A stretch of 64,000 nucleotides of DNA from Akanthomyces muscarius. Its lineage: Eukaryota > Ascomycota > Sordariomycetes > Hypocreales > Cordycipitaceae. The stretch spans positions 930,001-994,000 of the forward strand of contig NC_079246.1 in the NCBI RefSeq assembly GCF_028009165.1. Reading direction: 5' to 3'. Of the stretch, positions 12,201-22,863 are shown piece by piece (the first letter of the stretch is position 1; each line of letters begins with the position of its first letter). The notes under the pieces were generated by a model, which worked only from the letters and a program-made list of their open reading frames with translations, was not told the origin of the DNA and searched no databases. A program made the position numbers and the translations under genes.

Positions 12201-15200
12201 AGGTACCAACTTGGATTTAGAAAAGAGCAGCGGCACGATTTCATTCGTAAACGGGCCAGACTGAGACACCATGGAGCGAGCCAAGATTGTTGACTTGGCA
12301 TCCAGCTCACCGTAGGTCAGCTTGCCATCCCACGCATGTATCGCTGGAGAGTCAGGATGCTCTCGCGCTTTAGCCTGAATGATGTTGTGCACACATTCCA
12401 TAATCGGCTCTCCGGCTGACCTGTTCCAACTAAAAATTGTTGACGTATCGGCGGCAGACGCTAGATCCAAGGAGCCAAGCGTCTCTTTGTGGCGATCAAC
12501 GTTGCAAAGTTGTCGAAGAACAGTATCAAACTGGCCCAGAATGCGACGAACAAGAGTGTCCGCGATGAAGCGGGAGTCAAAGTTCACATGCAAGCTGACG
12601 CCATCCCGCTTCAACTGGCATTCAAGAACAAATGCGAAATCCTTTGCTTCGTGGGTGAAGCTGTGAATAGGATGCGAGCCAGCGGCCTCTTGCAGCTGGA
12701 ACAGTCTGGAGTCGGTACCATCGTTCTCCAATGCCGGCTGAACAATAAGAAGAGTCTGAAACTTGCAGGCTTGCATAGCTTCCGGAGACGCTCGTCCTAT
12801 AGACTGCAGCCCGATGTGCTCGTGCAAGGTCATGTCCAGTGCCTGCATCTGTACCTGGTGTAGTACATCCTCAACTTTGTCATTGCTGTTGAGCACTATT
12901 CTCACAGGCACATTCGTCATGGTCGGTGCGACTATGGCGTCGGCTCCCTCTATAAGAGTCTGGCGTCCACTAGAAACCGCTCCGAATACGACGTCTTGAG
13001 AAGCAGCATGCTGTGACTGCAAAATTGCCCACGCGGATCGGATCATTGTTGCTGGTGTTGCGTCTTTCGCTTTGGGCCATGCAATGTTGCCAATGCTGAG
13101 CTTCTCCACGCTATCAGCATATGGCGCTTCACCTGGGCCCGCCAGCCTCGGAAAGATGGGGGCCGCATAAGCCTGTCCGAATTGCTCTTTCCAGAATGCT
13201 TCATGCTCATTCTTTTGCCCTTCATCTCTGACGTAGTTAAAATAGTGAGAGAAAGGCACTGGGGAGAAGTGCAGCTGTTTAGTGCTGTATAGACTCTCTA
13301 GAGAGCTAAGCAGAAGAGCCATGGAGTGTCCATCGTATAAGGCGTGGTGACAAGTCCAGATAAATGTTGGATGCGGATCAGCCTGGGGTCGTTCAAGCTG
13401 AAAATAACTCAGGGGAGTTCCCAGACCGACGAGCAACTCTTCTTCAATGTCGATCCACTGGAAGCCCTCGTCCAGCACAACTTGCACCAAACCATAATCG
13501 GCTATTTCAAGGATCCGTGTTCGCAGTATCGGCATTGTAGAAGCCAGAAGCTCACAGGCAGCTTTGAACTGCTCGAGATCAATTTCCGGCCGAAGGCGAA
13601 AGGTGCTTCTCGCGACGTAGCTGCCTGGGTGTTTCAAGGTGCTGGCCATCAGTCCCTCCTGCAATGGCGAGCAGGGCAAAACCTCCTGAATCCTGCTTTG
13701 CTCTATGGCAAGCTTTGAAGCAATCAACTCGTACGCTTCTTTCTTATCTGTCTCGGTTTTGAACAGACTGAAGGGTTCCACGACGCTTTGTTGAGGAACC
13801 TCTAGCGCGCTCTCCATCAAGCTCGCCATGTGCTTCGCAAGGTCGCTGAGGCGCGGATGCGCAAAGACGTCCTTGTAGTTGAGCGCGTATCCGGCATTTC
13901 TAGCAAGTCGCACTAGCCGCATGGCTTGAACAGAATCCCCGCCGATGAAGAGGAAATGGTCGTCAGCGCCGATGACACTTGCGTCGCGGCCAAGCGCTAC
14001 TGCCCACAGTTCTTTCATGCGGCAAACATCCCGCGACTGCGACTCGCACTCTTGTCCTGGGCCTTGAAGCGACTGGGAAGCATTGATTGTAGCCAATTGA
14101 GCTGCTCCCCAACCAGCGGCTATGGCTTGTAGCTTCTTCTGGTCTGTCTTCATTGATGGGCTTAGAGGTAATCGGTGCATCGGAACAAATATAGAAGGAA
14201 TCATATGCTGGGGGAGAGAGGCGCCCAATGATTTCAATGCTTCTTGTACGATGCTTCGCCACTCAGCGTTGGATAGCATGCTCGAGTGAATTCCGGCTGA
14301 TTGCAATTCTTCATCGGCGGCGGGCGGTGAATCCGATTGTCCATCCATGAGAATGAAGGCAGCTAAGCTCTTGGCTGATCCAAATGCCTTTGGTTCAACA
14401 ACAGTCGGATACGCGGATTTTGCCATTGGAAAGGCCACCTTGAGATGTTGCTCAACGTCGCCGAGCTCAAGTCTTTGGCCGCGAAGTTTAATCATGGCGT
14501 CTTTACGGCCAACAAAACGAATGGCTCCATGCGCATCGTAACGCACTAGGTCGCCCGTCTTGCAATAGCGGCTAGTGTGTTCGCTGTCCCTCTCCGGCTC
14601 CCATTGCGGGCCGGTCATGAAAGCCTTCTCGGACAGCTGCGGATTATTGAGATATTCGCGAGCCACAATGGGGCCCTCGATAACGAGCTCACCCACTGCT
14701 CCTATGGGCATGAGCTGATCGTGGTTTTGCGGGCTGACAATCCAGAGATTGCATCCGCGGCCGATACCAAGAGTACCAATGTCAGCATCCGTCTCTAGAT
14801 CCTTGGCCGAGGTATATATGCTACACTCCGAAGGTCCGTACATGAGGACGATGCGCACATGGTCCCTCCAAAGTCGCAGAACCTCACCAGGCACAGCCTC
14901 ACCACCGAGGCCGAGAGTCTTGAGGCCGGGCATCTGTGTAGGGTCTAGCAACCCCGCAACAGATGGGGTGAGACACGCCCAGTTCACATTGTGGCGATTC
15001 ACGAACCCCGAGATGTTGCTCATGCGATCCTCTTCAGAGGGCACACAAACAGTGCCACCCCAATACAATGTCTCGAATATTTCTCCGTGACATACGTCGT
15101 AGGTATGGGCCGAGAACTGGAGGGCTCTAGTTTCTTTACACAGGCCAGATGCTTTGCCATGTTCTTGAAAGACTTTACATATCGACTTGTGTTCCAGAAC

Positions 15201-16547
15201 AATTCCCTTTGGCTTTCCAGTGCTTCCAGACGTGAATAATATCATGCAAGGATCGCTGGGTTTGACTTGCACTTCGCCCAAATGAGCCACGACGGGCGCA
15301 AATGAACCGTTGTCATCCAGCGAGATGGTGGAATCGGACACTTCAACCATTTGGCTCGCGCGCGTTTCTTGGAAAAGCTGCAGATATTCTCGAGAACCAA
15401 GGACGGTGGTGGCGTCGAGCTGGTTGAGAATCTCCACGATGCGGTTACGTGGATGAGTAGGGTCTATGGGGGTATAAGCTGCGCCTGTGCGAAGGATTGC
15501 GAGCATGCCGATGACGGCATATGCAGACTTTGGAAAGCATATCGGTACCGTAATCCCTGGACCTACAGGCTTCGGCATGGAGCGAAGCTGCGAGGCGAGT
15601 CGGGCTGTGATTTGATCGAGTCTGCGGTATGTGAAGCTGCCGTCCCATGCGGAGACGGCCTCTGACTCTGGCTGCAAGGCGGCCTGTTTGGAAAACTGCC
15701 AGTGGATGCAGTCCTCAACTGGAGCATGCTTTTGGGAGTTCCACTGCAAGATCTTGGCGTAGTCGGATTGACCGCAAAAGTTGACGTCTCGGAGTGGTGT
15801 ATTTTGCAAGGACACATCGCCTAGTTTATTCCAAACAATGTCCAGCTGTGCTAGAAGGCGCACCATGTCTTGGCTGCTCAGAAATCTTGTGTCGTATTCT
15901 GCATTGACGTGCAGGCGGAAGTTGTGTGCCGAAAATTGTAGGGCTAGCGGAAATGGACTCTGAAGAGCATCTTCTTTGATCTTGTTCTCATAGTCTGCCT
16001 GCGAGGCGCATGAAACCACCGAGACAACGGTGTTCAGGTCCAAAGATGAAACACCAGGCAGTTGACGAATGTTGTCCAACGTCATGGTTTGATACGAGGA
16101 AATTTGCGTTGCGTCATTGCAAATGTCGCCGAGAATTTCAGCCATCGACTGGCTGTAGTCGACATTCAGGATCCTGGGAATCGGCCCCGACCCGGATTCT
16201 GACGTGGCGACAATGACCGAAGTTGCATTTCGCTCTTGCGCCACTAATATGGCCCATGCAGTATGAATCTGGGATGCTATTGAGTGTCTTTCAGATCCTC
16301 TCCCAGGTAATGGGAAGCTGGAAAGTGTGCAGCCGGTGGTCTCTCTTTTACTGGTGTGCTCGGACACAGAGAAACGTTCGAGGGGGAAAGCTGTTGCGTT
16401 TCCGGCGTTTTCTAGTTTTTGCATCCAGAAGGCAGCTGGATCTTCGTTCTGGGGTGCAATTGACTTTCGCGTCAACTGCAGCTGTCCTGGTACTGCCGGC
16501 GGTTGAGGCGCGGCGTACCAAGAGGGGGGATCCGAGTTGATAGGCAT
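9222..16547 (-). CDS. Two-module non-ribosomal peptide synthetase (half C-A-T-C-A-T-C)
   Basis: One uninterrupted frame of 2441 residues. The first ATG is at 16547; codons upstream lack an ATG. Visible domains: residues 1-270 resemble only the C-terminal half of a condensation domain and lack HHxxxDG; A1 about 280-800 (SGSTGKPKG near 437); T1 with GGDSV near 864; C2 about 900-1370 with intact HHALYDG near 1066; A2 about 1400-1900 (SGSTGIPKG near 1535); T2 with GGDSI near 1955; terminal C with SHAHFDG near 2168. There is no thioesterase or reductase. The SHxxxD form of the last domain is the hallmark of fungal terminal condensation (CT) domains. Size and order match fungal dipeptide synthetases of the A-T-C-A-T-C type (known family knowledge: FtmA, RoqA, HasD), so a cyclic dipeptide or a dipeptide transferred to a hydroxyl is the likely product. 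By-eye specificity residues are about D-V-G-C-G-G-M-I for A1 and D-I-S-N-I-A-I-P for A2; I do not predict substrates from them. Confidence 0.95.
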   Translation of the reverse strand: MPINSDPPSWYAAPQPPAVPGQLQLTRKSIAPQNEDPAAFWMQKLENAGNATAFPLERFSVSEHTSKRETTGCTLSSFPLPGRGSERHSIASQIHTAWAILVAQERNATSVIVATSESGSGPIPRILNVDYSQSMAEILGDICNDATQISSYQTMTLDNIRQLPGVSSLDLNTVVSVVSCASQADYENKIKEDALQSPFPLALQFSAHNFRLHVNAEYDTRFLSSQDMVRLLAQLDIVWNKLGDVSLQNTPLRDVNFCGQSDYAKILQWNSQKHAPVEDCIHWQFSKQAALQPESEAVSAWDGSFTYRRLDQITARLASQLRSMPKPVGPGITVPICFPKSAYAVIGMLAILRTGAAYTPIDPTHPRNRIVEILNQLDATTVLGSREYLQLFQETRASQMVEVSDSTISLDDNGSFAPVVAHLGEVQVKPSDPCMILFTSGSTGKPKGIVLEHKSICKVFQEHGKASGLCKETRALQFSAHTYDVCHGEIFETLYWGGTVCVPSEEDRMSNISGFVNRHNVNWACLTPSVAGLLDPTQMPGLKTLGLGGEAVPGEVLRLWRDHVRIVLMYGPSECSIYTSAKDLETDADIGTLGIGRGCNLWIVSPQNHDQLMPIGAVGELVIEGPIVAREYLNNPQLSEKAFMTGPQWEPERDSEHTSRYCKTGDLVRYDAHGAIRFVGRKDAMIKLRGQRLELGDVEQHLKVAFPMAKSAYPTVVEPKAFGSAKSLAAFILMDGQSDSPPAADEELQSAGIHSSMLSNAEWRSIVQEALKSLGASLPQHMIPSIFVPMHRLPLSPSMKTDQKKLQAIAAGWGAAQLATINASQSLQGPGQECESQSRDVCRMKELWAVALGRDASVIGADDHFLFIGGDSVQAMRLVRLARNAGYALNYKDVFAHPRLSDLAKHMASLMESALEVPQQSVVEPFSLFKTETDKKEAYELIASKLAIEQSRIQEVLPCSPLQEGLMASTLKHPGSYVARSTFRLRPEIDLEQFKAACELLASTMPILRTRILEIADYGLVQVVLDEGFQWIDIEEELLVGLGTPLSYFQLERPQADPHPTFIWTCHHALYDGHSMALLLSSLESLYSTKQLHFSPVPFSHYFNYVRDEGQKNEHEAFWKEQFGQAYAAPIFPRLAGPGEAPYADSVEKLSIGNIAWPKAKDATPATMIRSAWAILQSQHAASQDVVFGAVSSGRQTLIEGADAIVAPTMTNVPVRIVLNSNDKVEDVLHQVQMQALDMTLHEHIGLQSIGRASPEAMQACKFQTLLIVQPALENDGTDSRLFQLQEAAGSHPIHSFTHEAKDFAFVLECQLKRDGVSLHVNFDSRFIADTLVRRILGQFDTVLRQLCNVDRHKETLGSLDLASAADTSTIFSWNRSAGEPIMECVHNIIQAKAREHPDSPAIHAWDGKLTYGELDAKSTILARSMVSQSGPFTNEIVPLLFSKSKLVPLVTLAVMKAGGACVLLDTAQPVQRLQAIVKQISPRVLLCSDSELQMSRTLGPSTTFSIKDDAFADVEPSRHIQLPEVNPQSLVYITFTSGSTGIPKGVKLSHSNVASALHYQRDSIGYSATSRVYDFASYSFDISWSNILHTLAYGGCLCIPSLEERNNNLTESMQKFECNAVNLTDSVLSLLSPSDLPLLRTIISAGEVTKSETLLKWASAAQIYQIYGPAECTPLSTGQKTPVGSAKATMGRGLGFNTWIVDASGRRLAPIGAVGELWLQGPSVGQGYLNDAEKTNSCFTSNPPWLPCSTDGLPEWQGKCYRTGDLVRYGDRIDGTMEYVGRKDNQIKIRGQRVELGDIEHQIGRGLAALGHAKGTMIAVDVVTLKGSDDAALIAFASVAELQNEKDQHSFVFALGQKLNSWLADVVPAHLIPVGYIPVKTWPQTPTAKLDRIRLRAMGSQWSLKQMQPAAQEEATSPAAAAPLTAAELRLRILWAIVLKVDATSIEAGDHFLRVGGDSIKAVKLVSAARSQGLVLSVAKILKNPKLQDMALVMTEGKDLAYKEPLPFSLLNMKTEDRQGLLGHVGPILWFPVGCVKDIAPTTYTQALCADAAMRAPPQGCFVFHLDIPQQVPVSSVTAFAKKLWEQADVLRTVFVKSPLGELLQVVPDHTVAPDIETHELDESTSLEDAAEHVFASALVPPLREGASYIKFIVLHGHGKSTRLGFRVSHAHFDGVSLTPILKCLAASLQGTDWPSIPKFVGLVGHVKKQDKKTVEYWKKYLKGSKPLLLPPPTGEASRIVTLTKIIEKPPKISDFTSANIYLAACAEALARLHDTADINASVTVSGRTLLPAGLDNTIGPCLVQTPLRVVLPEASERTFQQTLDKVHQAQLDMLPAEIATSYDIFKACTNWPEQHRKMAYNVQFHNVLFPSIDLLGDGTQVELGVHGPTGVWDHSEEVWVIGRPVGDTWHIALSGNASNCTMQHLEQIGETVKSILAEA

Positions 16548-18153
16548 ATTCAATGATGAAGGTTGCCCTAGGAGCTGTACTGGGCTTCGAATATGGTTTG
16601 GAGATGATTAATGTGAGATTTTGAATTTCGAAAGATTCAAGCGTGGGCTAGATGTAGCAAGTCAAAGCTTAAAGACAGACTGATGAAGAGTGATGCCGAA
16701 TGATGCGGTTGGAAGAAGGCGGGCCGGTGACGCAGAGAGAGTGGGCTTTTCATAGAACTCGACTCTCACTGATAGACATGCATGACGTTCAGTATAGCCA
16801 GGAGCATGCACGGGTCTGGTAGCGCTAGCCTCCGAAGCACTTCTCGATTACATGCCGAGATGTGGCAGTAGTTGGCATCAGTAGCCCGCGCACACCGTGC
16901 CGATAACCCGAACCAAGTTTGCTACTTGCACCCCGCCCCTCTCGTCGACGAACCTGGTTGTCCTATTTTCTCACCGATAGCCGGTGAGATCGTTCGTTTA
17001 ATGGTAAGCCGCTACTGCGACCAGGGTCTGTGTCGGGGTGGCGATAAAGCATGCGCAGGGCGTGCTGCGAGCGCCGAGATCTTCGCGAACGAAGGCGCCG
17101 GGACCCACATCGTGACCTGGCATCCCACATCCCACATCCCTTTGGCTGTGGAACGCCGACCCTGCACCTAGTTTACTATGCCCACTTAGCAGGATTACCG
17201 GATAATTCAGATTCCCACTGCAAATAATCCCTAGAGGCGGGATAGTGCGCTGCATTCAGGGACTTGAGCGTAGGTGTTATTCTGCGTAGGCTCTCCACAG
17301 CCAAAGGGCTGCTAGCACGCGCTGCTCGCCCTGTCTGCCTGCCGGGGCGGTGACAATCTGTTTGATTAGCTAACATAAGCCTTAGTGAACTACTCGGCCT
17401 TTTCTATATCAAGTCTCTGCCGAGGAAAGGCACTGCACTAGGTATCAGGGCAGAAGTCTGGAGATGAGACGTCACTTTTTCGTTCGGGCCTAGATTATGT
17501 GAGCCTCGGCAGTTGCGCGCGTAATGAACTCGCAGGCATGCCTGTGACGACGTGAGACTATTGCCAACGACAGTAGGAGGTGCGCGCAAGTGGGTGCCCG
17601 ATGTTACCACTTACCCAGCCAGTGCTCTCCTCAAGAGCAAAATGAAAGATAGAAATGGTGAGGATGCAGAGGCAAACCCTGCAAAGTAGCCTTGAGCCTG
17701 ATAAATCAATCCAGAAGAGGACTATAGAATGGCGTAAAGACGCTCCATAGAAAAATCAACGTAAAGTATAGGTAGGAAGAGCCGTGGAGATGTGAGCGAC
17801 AAAGAGACAAGCAAAAATAAAGGCCTTTTTGGTGGCCAACAAAGTCAAAGTGTCATCTACGTGACTTTTGGTCAAAGGGGTCGAAACGCAGCCAATCAGT
17901 AGAGAATTATGACAAAAGAAGTCATTAGATGTAGTCAGAGTGAGCATATGTTTAAGAATTTTTGTATGTATATTCGATTGATCATTCCGAGTAAATAGTC
18001 CAAAAGCGAGGAATAATACCCAAACATTTCTTGCAACTGCAATAATTATCGAAAAAGAAAAAGACTTATCGAACCTCCCTTTCCTTGCCCCTCAGCATGA
18101 AGAAATACTGCCTGTGATCTATTTAAAGATGGAACCCCGGAAAGGCATCCCGC
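16548..18153. other. NRPS promoter region and spacer (1.6 kb)
   Basis: No gene is supported. It carries the upstream region of the minus-strand NRPS and the 3' region of the minus-strand P450 at 18154. An inverted repeat at 16969-16989 is listed separately. Confidence 0.5.
16969..16989. promoter_or_regulatory. Candidate regulator site: TCTCACCG-N5-CGGTGAGA inverted repeat
   Basis: Perfect 8 bp inverted repeat with a 5 bp spacer (ATAGC), about 420 bp upstream of the NRPS ATG. Its core is CCG-N5-CGG, an everted pair of the CGG triplets that Zn2Cys6 dimers recognise. The same CTCACCG/CGGTGAG core occurs twice in the P450 divergent promoter (20248-20261 and 20499-20506). Binding by the cluster regulator at 43398-44918 is an inference. 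Confidence 0.4.
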
Positions 18154-19989
18154 TTACTCAAATCTCTCAGCCAGGACCTTGACCTCGATTTCGCCTTGAC
18201 CTGCACCGCGGGTCTTGTCAAATTTGGGGGTACCGATGATGCGTGCGTGGTGAATTTGAACATCTTCCAATGAAGTATCCCACAATTCCATTTCAAAGCC
18301 ACACATCAATCTAGCGATTGTGAGGTACAGCTCACAAAATGCCATACTATCCATGGGAATTAGCAACAACGGCCATGAAGCAATAATCCGATGCCTATGA
18401 CTTACTTGATGCCTAGGCATTGTCTTCTGCCCTTTGTAAAATTGACCAAGAAATTTTCCAGCTGAGTACCGTCCTGAGCCGCTCTGATCCATCTCTCGGG
18501 ATCAAACTCGAGAGGATTGGGATAGACGGATGGGTCTGTGTGAACAAGCCAGGTTGACTGACTCACGGGATACTAGAACGGAATGAGCATCAAACCCAGA
18601 AGCAAGCATACACTGCTAAGTTCAATAGATAAAGATACGTACCCCAGCCGGAATATTGTATTCCTTGTATTGGAGCGCCTCCTCCTTTGAGACACGGGGA
18701 AGACGACTGACGGGTCCAAATGAAAGACGAAGAGACTCTTTGACGCACCCAGTCTTGTTAAATATCAGTTAGTGTTTTGCAAGTTATGTACTTCAAGAAA
18801 GCTACTAACCAAAAATGGTAGGGGTTCTAGCTGTTGCAGAGTCCACGTATCCGGTGACTGGTCGCTTGGGACCGCATTCATGATTTCCTCTCGCAATCTG
18901 GAGACGATGTTCTTGTTGCTTAGCATGTAAAAGATGCCAACTGAAAGGGCTCTCGCAGATGTCTCGGTCCCAGCAATAGTGAGAACCAAGCCTTCGTCGA
19001 GAAGGCGCTTCACGGTTCTCTCCTGAGCCGGTATCCGCTCATCACTAAGCGACTCCAAGATGACCGACTTGGAGTTTTCTTCTTGCTTCTTCTCCGAGTT
19101 TAGAATAGCATGCATCTTTTCCGAGATGTCCAGCTCAAGAAGAAGAAAGTTTGCAACCTTGGGCAGGATACAGCGAATGACAGGAATGGGAAGCTTTCTG
19201 AGGAATTGGATGGCAGTGGGCACGAACCGCGCGATGTGAAAAATCACCGATACACCCGCAAACCCATCGCGGATAGGAAACTCAAAATTGGGCTCATTAA
19301 CATAGTCGTAGTGTTGACCGTAGAATCGCTTGAGGATGATGTCTGCGGTCATGGCCGAGATGGAGCGGTCTAGGGAGATGTGGCCTCCCTCAAGCATGGA
19401 CTGTCGCAGACGTCCAGAAAGTGCACTAATGCGCTCATGAATGTCAGGTTCAAGTGCCACGATGGCTCGTTTGGAAAAGTAAGGGTTGATGTAACCTCTT
19501 CTGGAACGATGGTGAAAGTGATCCACCGTCGCGGCGACAGAGCTCGGGACCGAGAAGCCTGCCACGGTGGAAGGGTCCTTCTCAACCTTGCGGGTGCCGC
19601 TGGTGTAGATTTGCTGATAGTAGCTTGGATCAGCGATGTGAACCTCACGCGGGTTGATGCGGATGATGGGGCCTATGTGAAAAAAAAGTCAGTATGTGAG
19701 TTTTTCTCATTATTGATGTGCTTGACGAACCGTAGGTCTCATGCAACTCTTTGATCTTCTTGAGATAGAGGCCGTTCTTCAAAACATCATAGTAGAACTC
19801 ATAGCTCGATGACATGGCTGCTAACCTCGGGCCAGGGATCTTGCGGAGAGGATGGAAGAACAGGTTGTACACCCAATGAGAGACCACCCAGGTGATCCAC
19901 AGCAGACAAAAAACCCAAGGCATGACAAGTTTTGCCTTGCTATCCAGCTCAACCACATGGTGCATGGTTATTTGCGGACTGGGTGACAT
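18154..19989 (-). CDS. Cytochrome P450, CYP58 / trichodiene-oxygenase (TRI4)-like
   Basis: Five exons on the minus strand: 19989-19731, 19672-18810, 18753-18643, 18572-18406 and 18346-18154. All four introns (56-70 bp) are GT-AG and give 530 residues. An N-terminal membrane anchor lies at about 18-40, followed by the Pro-rich hinge FFHPLRKIPGPRLAA. The I-helix reads AGTETSA, the K-helix ExxR is in KESLR, and the haem loop is FTKGRRQCLG with the Cys near residue 460. The early part (YEFYYDVLKNG, then RINPREVHI) is the style of the CYP58 family that includes the trichodiene oxygenase of trichothecene producers. With a trichodiene-synthase-type cyclase 3.5 kb away it is the best candidate for the first multistep oxidation of the sesquiterpene. 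Family placement is by eye; the exact reaction is inferred. It lies divergently to the P450 at 21001 across a 1 kb shared promoter. Confidence 0.9.
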
Positions 19990-21000
19990 GATGGAAAGTG
20001 TACTGCCCCCAAAGGAAGCTGGTGGGAGGATGGAATGAATAACGATGCAAACTTTCTCGTCTTGTTTGGAGCAAGACGAAGAGTGAAGTTGTCAGATGCA
20101 GGCTAGCACCAAAGAAGTGATAAGGGAGATTGCAGGTGAATATGACGGTGGCAATCGTATGACTCTATTGTTCACTGAAGCGGGAGCCTTCCTCTATAAG
20201 TCCTTGCAGGGTTCTCGCATTCATAAAGCAGCTTCCTCGCACGTGACACGGTGCTCACCGTAACACGGTACTCGCCGCGACAGAAGTGCTATCAGACAGC
20301 TATAGAGCATTGAGATACTACTGATCCTTTCACAAAGTATTTACGTTTACGTGAGCAGAAACCCGAATCCTACATTCGTTGATATTGCCCATTTTGAGAC
20401 TTGGCTAATTTGGGGTAAATCTGCGGTGAAGGGTCCGGGGTCTGGCCACCCCTCTGTAAGACCTATTTGGTAGCTTTCTTACACCTTGTTTACCCTATCG
20501 GTGAGCGGCACTTCCATTGTTCGTCAGACATATGACTCGCGTCAAGGCCGTGAGGCCCTGAGCTGCATCTTCTTGGTGTGGCTCCACTTCACTGCTGCCA
20601 AGATTTTGGCATCTTAGATCTAATCAAAGTAGACTATTAGACGATCCGAGCAAAGTGGATATGCATGTTTCTCAAGCTAGGCCCACATCGGAACAGCGAG
20701 AGCCGCTTACGGGCTGCTTACGGGCTGCTTATGGGGTGTCCATAGTCATCATATGGGGCAGGCAATGCAAAAGTTTGGTTGATAACATACTTGGCCTTTT
20801 GGAAGCAGGCTGCTATCCAAATATTAAGATCATCTGTCTCTGGGACAGGAATACTCGAAATGTCCCTTATGAATTGATGCCCTCGGTTGTCTTTAGCTCA
20901 CCACTATTTTATACTGGCGATTTCCGATTTTTATTTCTACGTCCAAGCAAAACTCGTTCCATTGGAAGTCTCACATCTTCTCCTCTGAAAACTGCCTAGA
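19990..21000. promoter_or_regulatory. Divergent promoter of two P450 genes (1.0 kb)
   Basis: Shared upstream region between the P450 genes starting at 19989 (minus) and 21001 (plus). It contains a perfect palindrome ACGGTG-CT-CACCGT at 20248-20261, followed by a second ACACGGT, and a CGGTGAGC at 20499. It also has three tandem copies of an 11-bp unit at about 20703-20735. A TATA-like TTTTATAC lies about 85 bp before the plus-strand ATG. Co-regulation of both genes is inferred. Confidence 0.5.
20248..20261. promoter_or_regulatory. Palindrome ACGGTG-CT-CACCGT in the P450 divergent promoter
   Basis: Perfect 6 bp arms with a 2 bp spacer. It shares the CTCACCG core with the inverted repeat upstream of the NRPS. 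A site for the cluster's Zn2Cys6 factor is possible but untested. Confidence 0.35.
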
Positions 21001-22863
21001 ATGGGACTCTTACATGCATTCTACGAGCGCCTCAGCTCATCCGAAGGACTCTCTGCCATGGCCATTATGTCAGCTGCAGCTCTGCTGGGAAGTTATGTCT
21101 ACCTGCTGGCTTGTCCTGCTCATAATGATATTTACAAGTATCCATTGGTAAACGGCCGCAAGCCTTGGAGCTTGTTCGTCTCTAAGCAAAAGGCCAGGTT
21201 TGTGGCTGATGCCAGAGGAATCATCGAGGAGGGTCTGAAAACTGTGCGTATCGTGTCTTTAGTCTATCAAGGGCGCATCTAACTCGTTTCAAAGGCAGGC
21301 AAAGCCTTCCGCCTGCAGACTGATGATGGCATTCAAGTCGTCCTTGCCGGAGAGTATGCAGAGGGTCTTAAGAGTAACCCGGATCTTAACTTTGGAAAGA
21401 TTAGCGCTGAGGTATTTGAATGCTATACTTAATTCCCCAATGACGTGCTAATTCTTTTCGGAATAGGATTTTCATGCACATATTCCTGGCTTTGAGCCCT
21501 TCAGACAAGGATCTCTCAACGACGAGATTTTCCATGATGCTGTTAGAGAAAACCTAACTCATGCACTCAGTAAGTGCTTTGTTTCTATTATTGTACTAGC
21601 CAAACTGCGCATGGAACTGTCAGTACTAATGCCGTGTCCTGAAGGTGGCCTGAATCTGCCGCTGTCGCATGAAGCAAGTGTCGCACTCGAGCATCATTGG
21701 ACAGACAACTCTGGTAGGTGAAATTATAAATGCGACATAATGGACCTGAAATTCACCAACTAATGATTCTTCACAGAATGGCACCAGGTACAGCTGAAGA
21801 ATTCCATGCTCAATATCATCTCTCAATTGTCATCACGCGTCTTCCTAGGCGAAGAGCTTTGCCGTAACCCCGACTGGCTGCGCGTCACCATGAGCTACAC
21901 TGTAGACGCCATCACTGCTGGTCAAGATCTACGAGTTTGGCCCATGGCGCTGCGTTCTTTGGTTCATTGGTTTATCCCTAGTTGCCGCAAGCTACGAGAG
22001 GACCTGGCTGAGTGTCAGAAGCTTGTCAATCCCGTGATTCAGAAGCGCCGCGAAGAGAAGAAGAATCGTGTACTGCAAGGCCTGGAGCCAAAGAAATATC
22101 TAGACGCCATGGAGTGGATGGAACAGGCTGCCAAAGGCCGGTCTTACGACCCCTCCATCTCGCAAGTCATGATGGCCATGGCTGCCAACTTTTCTGGATC
22201 GGATGCTTTGACCCAGGTCCTTTTTGACCTGTGCGACCAGCCAAAGCTTGTGCAGGATATGCGAGAGGAGATCATCTCTGTCATGACAGAAAACCAGTGG
22301 AACAAGTCTACGATCTACAAGCTTAGGCTTATGGACAGTGTCCTGAAGGAGAGTCAGCGCATCAAGCCCGCGGCAGTCGGTAAGTCCTTGCGCTATCGAA
22401 ATGTCTCGGCAAGCTTCGAACCAATATTGACTCACGTCTTGCAGCACTTGTGCGGCGCTACGCCCTAAAAGACACTGTCTTGCCGGATGGCGTCTTGATG
22501 CCAAAGGGCTCTAAGCTCATGGTTTCCGCTTCTAGCTCGTGGGATGAGTCTATCTACCCTGAACCCGAGAGATTCGACGGTTACCGCTTTTTGCGTATGC
22601 GTGAGAAGGGGGATGAGGCTGGCGCCCAGTTTGTTTCAACATCGTACAGCGCCCTTGGTTTTGGACACGGTAAACAGGCTTGTCCCGGACGGTTCTTTGC
22701 GGCGAATGAGCTCAAAATAGCGCTCAGTCACATTTTGCTAAAGTATGATTTTAAATTGCCGGCAGATACGGCGCCCAAATCGTCCACGTTTGGTTTGTTT
22801 TATCAAGCGGATGAAAAAGCAGGATTGATGATCAAGCGAAGAGAGGCAGAAATCGAGCTTTAA
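21001..22863 (+). CDS. Cytochrome P450, CYP68-like
   Basis: Six exons: 21001-21243, 21295-21411, 21467-21569, 21645-21713, 21777-22379 and 22445-22863. The introns are 51-75 bp and GT-AG, most with a CTAAC-like branch site, giving 517 residues. A membrane anchor lies at about 18-37. The I-helix stretch is NFSGSDALTQ (no classical AGxDT, but the Gly/Ser-rich kink is kept), ExxR is in KESQR, and the haem loop FGHGKQACPGRFFA has its Cys near 457. The loop and the many small introns resemble the CYP68/503-type terpenoid hydroxylases of fungi (general family knowledge), a group that includes trichothecene C-8 hydroxylases. The role, a later hydroxylation of the sesquiterpene, is inferred from the neighbours. 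It converges with the cyclase gene at 23467. Confidence 0.9.
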
